DNA of 64,000 nt, taken from positions 24,402 through 88,401 of the forward strand of contig NZ_JAMGBF010000031.1 of NCBI RefSeq assembly GCF_023516615.1. The letters are read 5' to 3'. Positions 53,964 through 61,949 of this stretch are shown one piece after another. Made by a program: the position numbers and the translations under genes. The notes below the pieces were generated by a model that had not been told where the DNA came from, ran no database searches, and saw nothing but the letters and a program-made list of their open reading frames with translations. The stretch is from Streptomyces panaciradicis (GTDB taxonomy: Bacteria > Actinomycetota > Actinomycetes > Streptomycetales > Streptomycetaceae). The first letter of the stretch is position 1. Every line of letters begins with the position of its first letter.

Positions 53964-54432
53964 AACGGCTCAACTCCGCAGCGCAGGTGAGGGCCATGGG
54001 GGTTCCGGTCAAGGCGTGCCGAGGAACAGCGTCGGGGACAACCTTCCCGCCCGCCACACCGCGCGGGGCGCGTGCCGGTGCGTCCCAGCGCGCGCGGTCG
54101 TGACGGGCGGGCCTCAGTGTGTCTCGCAATGAGGTTTGTGTAGCCGGTAGTTGCGGGCTGCGGGCCTGAGAGGGGGGCGCACGATGTCGCGTACAGAGCA
54201 GGAACGGTCAGGTCCGCACTTCCATGTGACAAGACCTTACTTCCGTGCGCCCTCATGTGGTTGGCTTGTGTACCAAACTGACAGGGCACCTTCCGAGGGG
54301 TCGCGGGTCGAGGGCATCGGCCCCACGTCCGCGGTCAGTTGTCGGGCACACCGCCGCGCGAGCCGGTGGCCCCGAGGCACGGCGCGACCTGATCTGTGCG
54401 GGTGGATGCCCACCCACAACGGTGGAGGACCG
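53964..54432. other. Divergent intergenic region of the terpene cluster (469 bp)
   Basis: Longest gene-free stretch in the window. It should hold divergent promoters for the cyclase operon (-) and the P450 (+). I see a weak TTGG-N8-CCAA dyad near 54262-54278 and a GGAGG site before the P450 start, but no confident -35/-10 pair, operator or small gene. An in-frame ATG at 54151 could extend the P450 but lacks a ribosome-binding site. Confidence 0.5.
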
Positions 54433-55872
54433 ATGGCGCAGGCCGACTACCCGTTCGTCACCGCGCCGGGGGCGTTGCCGCTGCTCGGCCACACACTGCG
54501 GTTCCTGCGCGACCCCCTGCGCTTCCTGCGTTCCCTGCCGGGCGTCGGAGACGTCGTCACCATCCGGCTCGGACCCGTCAGCGCCGTCGTCGTCTGTGCT
54601 CCCGACCTCGTCCGCCGGGTCCTCGTGGACGACCGCACCTTCGACAAGGGCGGTTTCCTCTTCGACCGCAGCCGCGAGTTCCTGGGCAACGGCCTCGGCA
54701 CCTGCCTGCACAAGGACCACCGCCGGCAGCGGCGGATGATCCAGCCGGCGTTCCACCGCACGCGCCTGCCGGGCTACGCGCGGGAGATGAGCGCACAGGC
54801 CCACGCGGTGACCGACGCGTGGCGGCACGGGCAGACCATCGACGTGCTGGCCGAGACGACGACGATCAGCCTGCGCACCACCGCGGCGACGATCTTCTCC
54901 GCCGCGCCCGCCGCCCTGCGCGAGTCACTGGCGGCCGATCTGGCGACGCTGGAGGAAGGCGTCTTCCGGCGCATGCTCCTGCCACCGCACGTCGATGCCG
55001 TCCCCACACCGGGCAAGCGGCGCTACGACCGCGCACACGCCCGGTCCCAGCAGACCATCCACCGCATCATCGCCGACTACCGGGCCGACGGCGTCGACCA
55101 CGGCGACCTGATGTCCATGCTGCTGGCGGCCCAGGACGAGCACGCCGGCCCGGGCGCGGAGGGGGCACGGCTGTCCGACGAAGAGGTCAGGGACCAGGTC
55201 ATGTCGTTCCTCTTCGCCAGCACGGACACGATCGGCAAAGCCCTCGCCTGGGCCCTGCACCTGCTGGGACACCATCCCCACATCACGGAGCGTCTGCACG
55301 CGGAGGTCGACGCCGTGCTCGCCGGCGGCGTCGCGGGCTTCGAGGATCTGCCGCGGCTGGAGACGACCCGGAACGTCATCACCGAGACCATGCGCCTGTA
55401 TCCGCCGGGCTGGCTGCTGACCCGCACCACGACGGTCGACACCGAACTCGGTGGCCGGCACATCCCCGCCGGCACCGATGTCGCCTTCAGCCCCTACCAG
55501 ATACATCACCGCGACGACCTGTTCGTCCAACCGCAGCGCTTCGATCCCGGCCGATGGGCGCCCGAGCGGGCGGAGACCGTCCCGCGCGACGCGTACTTGC
55601 CCTTCGGAGGAGGCGCGCGCAAGTGCATCGGTGACGCTTACGCGTTGACGGAGGCCACCCTCGCGCTGGCGACCATCGCCGCTCGATGGCGACTGGAGCC
55701 CATACCCGGCCGACGGGTCAAGGCGGCGCCCTACGCGCTCGCCCTGGGACCCAAGGGGCTGTTCATGCGAACCGTCGCACGCGACGTCACGGGACGTGAA
55801 GCCTCAGGGCGCTCTGCGGCCTCGGGGAAAGGGTCTGTGCGGCCGAAGGGCACGTCGGCCCCACGGCCGTAG
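54433..55872 (+). CDS. Cytochrome P450 of the terpene cluster
   Basis: A 479-residue P450 with the features of terpene-oxidising Streptomyces enzymes such as CYP170/CYP183, from recall. The N-terminus is PGALPLLGHTLRFLRDP. I-helix FLFASTDTIGKALAW (acid-alcohol pair DT), K-helix ETMRLYPPGW (E-x-x-R present), heme loop FGGGARKCIGD with C398. The last 35 residues are a disordered Lys/Ser/Arg tail. ATG 54433 is preceded by GGAGG six bases upstream. It is divergent from the class II/class I cyclase operon and is the likely tailoring oxygenase of its product. Confidence 0.9.
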   Translation: MAQADYPFVTAPGALPLLGHTLRFLRDPLRFLRSLPGVGDVVTIRLGPVSAVVVCAPDLVRRVLVDDRTFDKGGFLFDRSREFLGNGLGTCLHKDHRRQRRMIQPAFHRTRLPGYAREMSAQAHAVTDAWRHGQTIDVLAETTTISLRTTAATIFSAAPAALRESLAADLATLEEGVFRRMLLPPHVDAVPTPGKRRYDRAHARSQQTIHRIIADYRADGVDHGDLMSMLLAAQDEHAGPGAEGARLSDEEVRDQVMSFLFASTDTIGKALAWALHLLGHHPHITERLHAEVDAVLAGGVAGFEDLPRLETTRNVITETMRLYPPGWLLTRTTTVDTELGGRHIPAGTDVAFSPYQIHHRDDLFVQPQRFDPGRWAPERAETVPRDAYLPFGGGARKCIGDAYALTEATLALATIAARWRLEPIPGRRVKAAPYALALGPKGLFMRTVARDVTGREASGRSAASGKGSVRPKGTSAPRP

Positions 55873-55940
55873 GGAAGTCGGCCGGCCCGGCGCCCGAAAA
55901 GCGTTGGGCGGCCGCCCTGATGGGGCGGCAGGATGCCCCC

Positions 55941-56522
55941 ATGCCGTACACCGCCGACGAAGTCCTGCCCAAGGGTGCCCTCTCCCGTGCCCCGCAGCCG
56001 CTGCTGGACGGCGGTGACGGGCTGGTCCTGCGGCCCTGGCGGGTCGAGGACGTGCCCGCCGTGCATGCGGCGTACCAGGACCCCCTCATGCACCAGTGGC
56101 ACATCCGGCGCAGCGACTCCGAGGAGGAGGCCGCCGGGTGGATGCAGGAGTGGCTGACGGAGTGGGAGGGCGAGCGCAAGGCCCAGTGGGCCGTCGTCGA
56201 CGCCGCAACGGACCGGCTGCTGGGACGGGTGGCCCTGCTGAGCATCGTGCTCGCGGAGGCGCAGGCCAAGGTCGCCTACTGGACCACGGCGGCGGCCAGG
56301 GGCCAGGGCGTCGCCACCCGCGCGACGAACACCCTGACCCGCTGGGCCTTCGACGAGATCGGCTTCCACCGCCTCGAACTCCTGCACGCCACCGCCAACC
56401 CGGCCTCCTGCCGGGTCGCCGCCAAGGCCGGCTTCGCCCTGGAGGGCACCAAGCGCCGCGCCGCCTGCCACCAGGACGGCTGGCACGACATGCACCTGCA
56501 CGCCCGCCTGCGCGAGGACTAG
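55941..56522 (+). CDS. GNAT-family N-acetyltransferase (RimJ/RimL type)
   Basis: A 193-residue acetyltransferase with the GNAT core: LVLRPWRVEDVPAVHAAYQDP, VAYWTTAAARGQGVATRAT (acetyl-CoA loop R/Q-x-x-G-x-A) and ELLHATANPASCRVAAKAGFALEGTKR. It resembles ribosomal-protein N-acetyltransferases (RimJ/RimL type) or small-molecule enzymes; the substrate cannot be told from sequence. ATG 55941 is preceded by CAGGATG-type purines; an ATG at 55920 is less likely. Its 3' end overlaps the APC permease stop by four bases (convergent). Confidence 0.87.
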   Translation: MPYTADEVLPKGALSRAPQPLLDGGDGLVLRPWRVEDVPAVHAAYQDPLMHQWHIRRSDSEEEAAGWMQEWLTEWEGERKAQWAVVDAATDRLLGRVALLSIVLAEAQAKVAYWTTAAARGQGVATRATNTLTRWAFDEIGFHRLELLHATANPASCRVAAKAGFALEGTKRRAACHQDGWHDMHLHARLRED

Positions 56523-58057
56523 ACGGCGGCTTCCTGAACTGCCGGTTCCGGTACGGGAGTCGGAGCCTCGGCGGTCCTGCGGAACGCGCGGTAGGCGGCG
56601 CCGGTCAGGACGGTGGCGGCGAGGAAGAGGACGGTGAACCACTGGAAGTACCAGTGGCCGCCCGCCGGGTCGTACACCGCCGCCCGCGGCCAGGCCAGGT
56701 TGACGGTCATCAGCAGGCCGTAGAGCAGGGCCAGCGCGTTGACCGGGATGCCCCAGCGGCCCAGCGAGAACAGCCTCCCGCCCGTCTCGTCCGTGCCCCG
56801 CGAGCTGAACTCGCCGCGGACGCGGCGGACCAGCAACGGGCCGGTCACCATCGCGTACGCCAGGTACAGCATCACGATGCAGGTGGTGCCGATGGCCAGG
56901 AAGGCGTCCGGCGAGGCGAAGTTGAGCAGGAGCAGCGCGGCGGCCAGGACGCCGACGACCACGGCCGGGGCGCTCGGCATGCCGGTGCGCGGGTTGACCC
57001 GTGCCAGGCGTGCGGAGAAGGGGAGTTGTCCGTCGCGGGCCATGGAGAACAGCATCCGGCAGGCCGCCGTCTGGATGGCGAGGGTCGCCACCGCGATCGC
57101 CACCACCACGTCGGCGAGCAGGACCTTGCCGACGCCGTCGCCCAGACTGCTGGTCAGGACGTAGCTGAGGCCGTCGACGCCGAGATGGCCGTCGGTGAGG
57201 CTGGGCGCGGCGAGCAGTCCGCCGAGGATGACCAGCCCGCCCAGCAGACCGGCGGCGGCGAGCGCGGTGAGGATCGTACGGGGCGCCGTACGGCGGGGGT
57301 TGTGCGTCTCCTCGCTCATCTCGCCCGCGCTGTCGAACCCGATCATCACGTACGCCGCCGTGAACGACCCGACGAGCAGCGCCCCCAGCAGGCCGGAGCT
57401 CGCCGCGCCCTCGGTGTGGAAGGTGATGCCGGGGGAGCGCTCGGAGTGGGTGAGCAGCAGGACGACGATCAGGACCGCGCCGATGATCTCGGCGGTCACG
57501 CCGACCCGGTTGACCACGGACATCACGCGGTTGTCGACGATGTTCACGATCGTGGTCAGCACGAGCAGGACCACGCCGAGCACCGCCGCGTTCGCCGCGC
57601 CGTCCGTCGAGGTCACCGCCGGGTCGGTGCCGACCAGCTGGAAGCCGGACCAGATCGCCGGCAGCACCATCTGCAGGGCCAGCGCCGCCGCGGCGACCAC
57701 CACGATCTGCCCGATCACCATGATCCAGCCGGCGAACCAGCCGAAGGTGACGTTCGACAGCCGGGAGGACCACTGGTAGATCGCGCCCGAGATGGGGTAG
57801 CGGGCGGCGAGTTCGGCGAAGCACGCGGCCACCAGCAGCTGGCCGAGGAGCACCGCCGGCCAGGCCCAGAAGAAGACGGGGCCGCCGAAGGCGTACCCGA
57901 AGGCGAAGAACTGGAAGACGGTCGTGAGGACCGAGATGAAGGAGAAGCCCGCCGCGAAGGAGGCGTACCGGCCCAGGCTGCGGTGCAGTTCCTGTCGGTA
58001 GCCGAACTCGGCGAGGGAATGGTCGGTTGTCGGCACGGCGGCACCTGCCTTCGGCAC
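56519..58057 (-). CDS. APC-superfamily permease, candidate guanidine/urea transporter
   Basis: A 512-residue amino acid/polyamine/organocation permease with about 12 helices. The helix-1 Gly segment and the FSFISVLTTVFQFFAFGYAFGG region, then MIGFDSAGEMSEETHNPRRTAPRTIL, are typical of the family. RAST-style annotations call relatives urea carboxylase-related amino acid permease. Its start codon is 15 bp from a near copy of the TetR palindrome found at the carboxylase operon, so I infer it imports guanidine or a related substrate. GTG 58057 follows AGGACC. Confidence 0.85.
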   Translation of the reverse strand: MPKAGAAVPTTDHSLAEFGYRQELHRSLGRYASFAAGFSFISVLTTVFQFFAFGYAFGGPVFFWAWPAVLLGQLLVAACFAELAARYPISGAIYQWSSRLSNVTFGWFAGWIMVIGQIVVVAAAALALQMVLPAIWSGFQLVGTDPAVTSTDGAANAAVLGVVLLVLTTIVNIVDNRVMSVVNRVGVTAEIIGAVLIVVLLLTHSERSPGITFHTEGAASSGLLGALLVGSFTAAYVMIGFDSAGEMSEETHNPRRTAPRTILTALAAAGLLGGLVILGGLLAAPSLTDGHLGVDGLSYVLTSSLGDGVGKVLLADVVVAIAVATLAIQTAACRMLFSMARDGQLPFSARLARVNPRTGMPSAPAVVVGVLAAALLLLNFASPDAFLAIGTTCIVMLYLAYAMVTGPLLVRRVRGEFSSRGTDETGGRLFSLGRWGIPVNALALLYGLLMTVNLAWPRAAVYDPAGGHWYFQWFTVLFLAATVLTGAAYRAFRRTAEAPTPVPEPAVQEAAV

Positions 58058-58071
58058 GGTCCTGCGAGCGG

Positions 58072-58093
58072 ATTCCTGTCAGGCGACAGAAAT
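58072..58093. promoter_or_regulatory. 22-bp TetR-type operator, copy 2 (9-4-9 palindrome)
   Basis: ATTCCTGTC (58072-58080), spacer AGGC, GACAGAAAT (58085-58093). One arm position differs from copy 1 at 44608; the right arm and the following TAG are identical (GACAGAAATTAG). It lies 15 bp upstream of the APC permease start, where it would overlap the promoter or leader. Confidence 0.75.
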
Positions 58094-58180
58094 TAGGGAC
58101 GCGCTGTTTCGGCCGCGTCACGCAGGCGTGTCGGGGGCGGGCCCAAGTCCTCACGCACTTGCCTCGCACGCGGAAACGCG

Positions 58181-58224
58181 ATACATCGTGTGTATTGACG
58201 CTCGCGCCCGGGTCGCGATATGTT
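58181..58224 (+). promoter_or_regulatory. PadR promoter and candidate operator
   Basis: ATACA-TCGTG-TGTAT (58181-58195) is a 5-5-5 dyad of the kind bound by PadR proteins. It runs into a -35 TTGACG (58195-58200) that is followed after 18 bases by TATGTT (58219-58224). The arrangement suggests autoregulation of padR and probably of the exporter operon downstream. Confidence 0.55.
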
Positions 58225-58267
58225 CGGCCACGGATATTCGTCAGCGAGCTCGTGAGGGGGTGTGGCG

Positions 58268-58909
58268 ATGAAGCGGCGCAAGCTCGGCAACCCGCTCGCG
58301 CTCGCCGTGATGGTCACGCTCTGGCAGAAGCCGATGCACCCCTACGAAATCGCGCAGACCCTTCGCCGCCAGGGCAAGGACACCAGCACGAAGATCAACT
58401 ACGGCTCGCTCTACACCGTCGTGCAGAACCTCGAGAAGCACGGCTTCGTCGAGGTCACCGACGTGGAGCGGCAGGGCAACCGCCCCGAGCGCACGGTCTA
58501 CGGCCTCACGGCGGCCGGCCGCGAGGAGGCGACCGAGTGGCTGTCGGACCTGCTGGCCGTCCCGGCCAAGGAGTACCCCGTCTTCGAGAGCGCGCTGTCC
58601 TTCCTCGGAGCCGTGCACCCCGATGAGGCGGTGCGGCTGCTGCAGGAGCGGCTGAAGACCCTGGAGGTGGAGGCGGCGAGCTCCCGCGGGGCGCTGGAGA
58701 AGCTGTACGAGTCCGTGCCCCGGCTCTTCCTGGTGGAGGTCGAGTACCGCCTCCACATGGTCGAGGCCGAGGCGGAGTGGGTCCGCGGCTTCGTCGAGGA
58801 GATCGGCGACGGCAGGCTGCCGGGCGTCGACACCTGGCGCCGGTTCCACGAGACGGGCGAGCTGCCACCGGACCTCATGGAGGAGATCACCCAGATCACC
58901 CAGGAATGA
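58268..58909 (+). CDS. PadR-family transcriptional regulator
   Basis: A 213-residue PadR regulator: N-terminal winged helix (NPLALAVMVTLWQKPMHPYEIAQTLRRQG, then TKINYGSLYTVVQNLEKHGFVEV) and a C-terminal helical Vir-like dimerization domain. ATG 58268 is favoured because GAGGGGG lies seven bases upstream; GTG 58262 would be only one base from it. It precedes a DrrAB-type ABC exporter on the same strand after 164 bp and probably represses it in the absence of a drug ligand. A terminator hairpin separates the two. Confidence 0.9.
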   Translation: MKRRKLGNPLALAVMVTLWQKPMHPYEIAQTLRRQGKDTSTKINYGSLYTVVQNLEKHGFVEVTDVERQGNRPERTVYGLTAAGREEATEWLSDLLAVPAKEYPVFESALSFLGAVHPDEAVRLLQERLKTLEVEAASSRGALEKLYESVPRLFLVEVEYRLHMVEAEAEWVRGFVEEIGDGRLPGVDTWRRFHETGELPPDLMEEITQITQE

Positions 58910-58911
58910 AC

Positions 58912-58952
58912 AGACCCCGGCAGGGCTGTTGCAGCAGCCCCCGCCGGGGTCT
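58912..58952 (+). terminator. Hairpin terminator after padR
   Basis: A 10-bp perfect stem (AGACCCCGGC/GCCGGGGTCT) with an inner GGGCTG/CAGCCC stem. It lies just after the padR stop, so the exporter operon must have its own promoter between 58953 and 59073, or reads through. Confidence 0.75.
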
Positions 58953-59073
58953 CGAACCCCGAACTGAGGCCGCCGTGCGGCAGGCCGGGCGATCGAGGTG
59001 CGGCACACCCAGGATAGCCCGGCCCTCCCCAGGCGGATCAGTTGTCATCCGTTCACTCAGGAGAGCTGTCGTC

Positions 59074-60090
59074 ATGAGCAGTACCCGTGCGCCCGCCGTC
59101 GAGGCGCGTCAGCTGATCAAGACCTATCCCGGCGACGTCACCGCCCTCAACGGCATGGACGTCACCGTCGAACCGGGCACCGTCTTCGGGCTCCTCGGCC
59201 CCAACGGCGCCGGCAAGTCCACCACCGTCAAGATCCTCACCACCCTGGCCCGGCCCGACTCGGGCACCGCCGCCGTCGCCGGGCACGACGTGCTGCGCCA
59301 CCCCGACCGGGTGCGCCGCGCGATCGGCGTGGTCGCCCAGGGCTCAGGCGCCGACCCGGTCGCCACGGGCCGGGAGAACCTCCGGCTGCAGGGCAGGCTC
59401 TACGGCCTGACGGGCGCCGCCCTCGACCTGCGGGTGGACGAGCTGCTGGACCGCTTCGGCCTCGCCGACGCGGGCCGGCGCCCCGTCAAGGGCTACTCCG
59501 GCGGCATGCGGCGGCGCCTCGACGTCGCCCTCGGCCTGGTCCACCGGCCCGAGGTGCTCTTCCTCGACGAGCCCACCACCGGCCTGGACCCCGAGGCCCG
59601 CACGGCGATGTGGGACGAGATCGACCGCCTCGCGGGGGAGGAGGGGCTGACGATCCTCCTCACCACGCACTACCTCGACGAAGCCGACCGCCTCGCCGAG
59701 CGCGTCGCGATCGTCGACCGCGGCCGGGTCGTCGTCGAGGGCACCCCGGACGCCCTCAAGGGCGAACTGCGCGGCGACGCCGTCCACGTGGAGCTGCGGG
59801 AGGCGGTCGGCGAGGGCGGGCGCACCCTGCTCGACGGCGCCCTGAGCGGGCTGCCCGGCCTGCACGAGGTCCTCGTCGACGGCCGCCGGGTCAGCGTCCG
59901 CGCCGACGACGGGGCCGCCGCCGTACCGGCACTCCTCGCCGCCCTGGAGCGGGCCGGGGTCAAGGTCGCCGCCGCGACCGTCGCCCGGCCCTCGCTCGAC
60001 GACGTCTACCTCCGCTACGCCGGCCGCCGTTACTCCGAGGCCGAGGCCCAGTCCGACGGCGGCCTCGTCCTCGCCGGAGGTGCGCGATGA
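59074..60090 (+). CDS. ABC exporter ATP-binding protein, DrrA type
   Basis: A 338-residue ABC-2 ATPase: Walker A GPNGAGKST (about residues 44-52), signature GYSGGMRRRLDVAL, Walker B VLFLDEPTTGLDPEA, H-loop THYLDEADRL. The C-terminal 100 residues are the DUF4162-type extension of DrrA. With the next gene it forms a daunorubicin-type drug exporter under PadR. ATG 59074 is preceded by GGAGAG. Stop overlaps the permease start by four bases. Confidence 0.94.
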   Translation: MSSTRAPAVEARQLIKTYPGDVTALNGMDVTVEPGTVFGLLGPNGAGKSTTVKILTTLARPDSGTAAVAGHDVLRHPDRVRRAIGVVAQGSGADPVATGRENLRLQGRLYGLTGAALDLRVDELLDRFGLADAGRRPVKGYSGGMRRRLDVALGLVHRPEVLFLDEPTTGLDPEARTAMWDEIDRLAGEEGLTILLTTHYLDEADRLAERVAIVDRGRVVVEGTPDALKGELRGDAVHVELREAVGEGGRTLLDGALSGLPGLHEVLVDGRRVSVRADDGAAAVPALLAALERAGVKVAAATVARPSLDDVYLRYAGRRYSEAEAQSDGGLVLAGGAR

Positions 60091-60863
60091 GCACGGCCGT
60101 CACCCAGACCTGGTACATGACGCAGCGTCAACTGATGGTGTTCACGCGGCAGCCCGCGTACGCGATCATCACGCTCATCCAGCCGGTGATCTGGCTGTTC
60201 CTGTTCGGCGGCCTCTTCAAGAAGGTCGTCGAACTGGGCGGCTTCGGCACCACGACCTACCTCACCTATCTCGTCCCGGGCGTGGTCGCGATGAGCGCGC
60301 TGAGCTCCAACATGTGGGCCGGCATGGGCACGTTGGAGGAGATCCAGCGCGGCACCCTGAACCGCTTCCTGACCACGCCGGTCAGCCGGGCCGCGCTGAT
60401 GAACGGCAACGTCGTCAACAACGGCCTGGTCACCGCGTTCCAGTCGGCCGTCATCGTGCTGCTGGGCCTGGCCGGCGGCGCCGACTACCCGGGCGGCGTC
60501 GGGGGCGTGGCGATCCTGGTACTGGCCTCGGTGCTGCTCGGCACGATCTTCGGGGCACTGTCCAACGCGCTCGGCATGCTGGTGCGGGAGCGGGAGTCGA
60601 TCATCGGCATCAACACCTTCCTGCTGCTGCCGCTGACCTTCCTGTCCTCGGCCTTCATGGCCCCGTCGCAGATGCCCTCCTGGATGCGGCACGTCGCCGA
60701 CTTCAACCCGCTGAACTGGGCGATGGTCGCCGGCCGGTCGGCCCTGTCCGAGCACCCCGACTGGAACGCCGTACTCGGCCGGGGCGGGGCGCTGCTGGTG
60801 CTCGCCGTGGCGGCGGTGTGGCTGTCGATCCGCGCGTTCCGCTCGTACCAGCGGTCGGTGTGA
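60087..60863 (+). CDS. ABC-2 exporter permease, DrrB type
   Basis: A 258-residue ABC-2 permease with six predicted helices (AIITLIQPVIWLFLFGGLF, then AFQSAVIVLLGLAGG and the conserved INTFLLLPLTFLSSAFMAPSQMPSWM). It pairs with the DrrA-like ATPase (four-base overlap, ATGA). Its last codons fall into a 24-bp tandem repeat that continues past the stop. Confidence 0.93.
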   Translation: MSTAVTQTWYMTQRQLMVFTRQPAYAIITLIQPVIWLFLFGGLFKKVVELGGFGTTTYLTYLVPGVVAMSALSSNMWAGMGTLEEIQRGTLNRFLTTPVSRAALMNGNVVNNGLVTAFQSAVIVLLGLAGGADYPGGVGGVAILVLASVLLGTIFGALSNALGMLVRERESIIGINTFLLLPLTFLSSAFMAPSQMPSWMRHVADFNPLNWAMVAGRSALSEHPDWNAVLGRGGALLVLAVAAVWLSIRAFRSYQRSV

Positions 60864-60943
60864 GCCGGCACGTTGCGGGCCGTGTGAGCCGGCATCTTCC
60901 GGCTGGTGTGAGCCGGCATGTTCCGGTCGGTGCGAGCACATGA
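60851..60943. repeat. 24-bp tandem repeat, about 3.8 copies, over the permease stop codon
   Basis: Period-24 units begin at 60851, 60875, 60899 and 60923 (last one partial). The core GTGTGAGCCGGCA recurs in the first three units; the first copy contains the permease stop. It probably arose by slippage and has no obvious function; the unit contains a TGA in the permease frame. Confidence 0.75.
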
Positions 60944-60944
60944 C

Positions 60945-60981
60945 GAGAGGGGCGGCGCCCGGTCCGGGTGCCGCCCCTCTC
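60945..60981. terminator. Bidirectional hairpin terminator
   Basis: A perfect 12-bp stem (GAGAGGGGCGGC and complement) with GC-rich 13-base loop, between the DrrB-like gene (+) and the siderophore-interacting gene (-), which converge. Confidence 0.85.
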
Positions 60982-60988
60982 GGAGACC

Positions 60989-61837
60989 TCATGCGGCCGG
61001 GGCCGCGCTCTCCTGCTCCGCCTCGATGCGCGCGTTCCACTCCCGCTTGGAGGACTGCCAGCCGTCCTCGTTGTGGCCGAGGCGCCAGTAGCCGGAGATC
61101 GACAGGTCCTCGCGCGGGATCTGCCGCTCGACCCGAAGCATCCGGCGCAGCTCCTTGACGAAGTGCGCCTCGCCGTGGACGAAGGCGTGCAGCCGGCCCT
61201 CGGGGAAGGCGAAGGACCGTACGGCCTCCAGCAGCGCCTCGCCGACGGGGCGGTCGCCGCGGTGCAGCCAGACGACCTCGATGTCGGAGTCGATCTTCTG
61301 CTCCTCCTCGGGCCCCGGCACCTCCACGAAGGCGTGCGCCGTGGCCCCGGCGGGCAGCGACTCCAGGGAACGGGCGATCGCGGGCAGTGCGCTCTCGTCG
61401 CCCACCAGCAGATGCCAGTCGGCGCTCACGTCGGGGGCGTAGGCGCCGCCCGGCCCCATGAAGCGCACGGTCTCGCCCGGCTGGACGCGCATCGCCCAGG
61501 GCCCGGCCAGACCCTCGTCGCCGTGGACGACGAAGTCCAGCGTCAGTTCGCGCGTCTCGGGGTCGAAAGCCCGCACCGTGTAGGTGCGGGTCACCGGCCA
61601 CTGCTCGCGCGGCAGTTCCTCGCGGATGCGCTCCAGGTCGAAGGGCTCCGGGTAGGTCACGCCCTCGCTCGGCGGGAACAGCAGCTTGACGTAGTGATCG
61701 GTGCAGGTGTCGGCCGCGAAACCGGCCAGCTCCTCGCCGCCGAGGACCACACGCTGCATGTGCGGGGTCAGCCGTTCTGTGCGGACGACCTGCGCGGCAT
61801 GAGCCTTCCGCGGCTTCCGAGCCGGACGTTCTGCCAT
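60989..61837 (-). CDS. Siderophore-interacting protein (ferric-siderophore reductase)
   Basis: A 282-residue FAD-binding SIP-family reductase (ViuB/YqjH type) that reduces Fe(III)-siderophores in the cytoplasm. FAD-binding RTYTVRAFD, NAD(P)-binding VGDESALPAIARSLE, and the C-terminal YWRLGHNEDGW are the usual segments. ATG 61837 is preceded by GGGAGG. An iron box lies 22 bp upstream, so the gene is repressed by DmdR/IdeR when iron is plentiful. No siderophore-synthesis gene is in the window. Confidence 0.93.
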   Translation of the reverse strand: MAERPARKPRKAHAAQVVRTERLTPHMQRVVLGGEELAGFAADTCTDHYVKLLFPPSEGVTYPEPFDLERIREELPREQWPVTRTYTVRAFDPETRELTLDFVVHGDEGLAGPWAMRVQPGETVRFMGPGGAYAPDVSADWHLLVGDESALPAIARSLESLPAGATAHAFVEVPGPEEEQKIDSDIEVVWLHRGDRPVGEALLEAVRSFAFPEGRLHAFVHGEAHFVKELRRMLRVERQIPREDLSISGYWRLGHNEDGWQSSKREWNARIEAEQESAAPAA

Positions 61838-61858
61838 GACGGCCTCCCAGAGTCCCTT

Positions 61859-61880
61859 GCTTAGGCTTACCTAAGTTAGC
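61859..61880. promoter_or_regulatory. Iron box (DmdR/IdeR-type) upstream of the SIP gene
   Basis: Core CTTAGGCTTACCTAAG (61860-61875) is a 6-4-6 palindrome, flanked on one side by TTAGC. It matches the actinobacterial iron-box consensus TTAGGTTAGGCTAACCTAA with a few changes. It lies 22 bp before the SIP start codon (minus strand). Confidence 0.85.
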
Positions 61881-61949
61881 ACCTCTGTCCGGGAACCACC
61901 TTGAGGAGAGGGGGCATTACCCGGGCCATTACCCAAACAAGACCATTGC

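Noticed and set aside
54151..54432. Possible N-terminal extension of the terpene-cluster P450
   Set aside because: No ribosome-binding site, Ser/Arg-rich composition and no P450 similarity; GGAGG lies just before ATG 54433.
58930..58965. tRNA-like T-arm sequence (GGTTCGAG on the minus strand)
   Set aside because: The stem belongs to the padR terminator and no acceptor, D or anticodon arms can be built around it.
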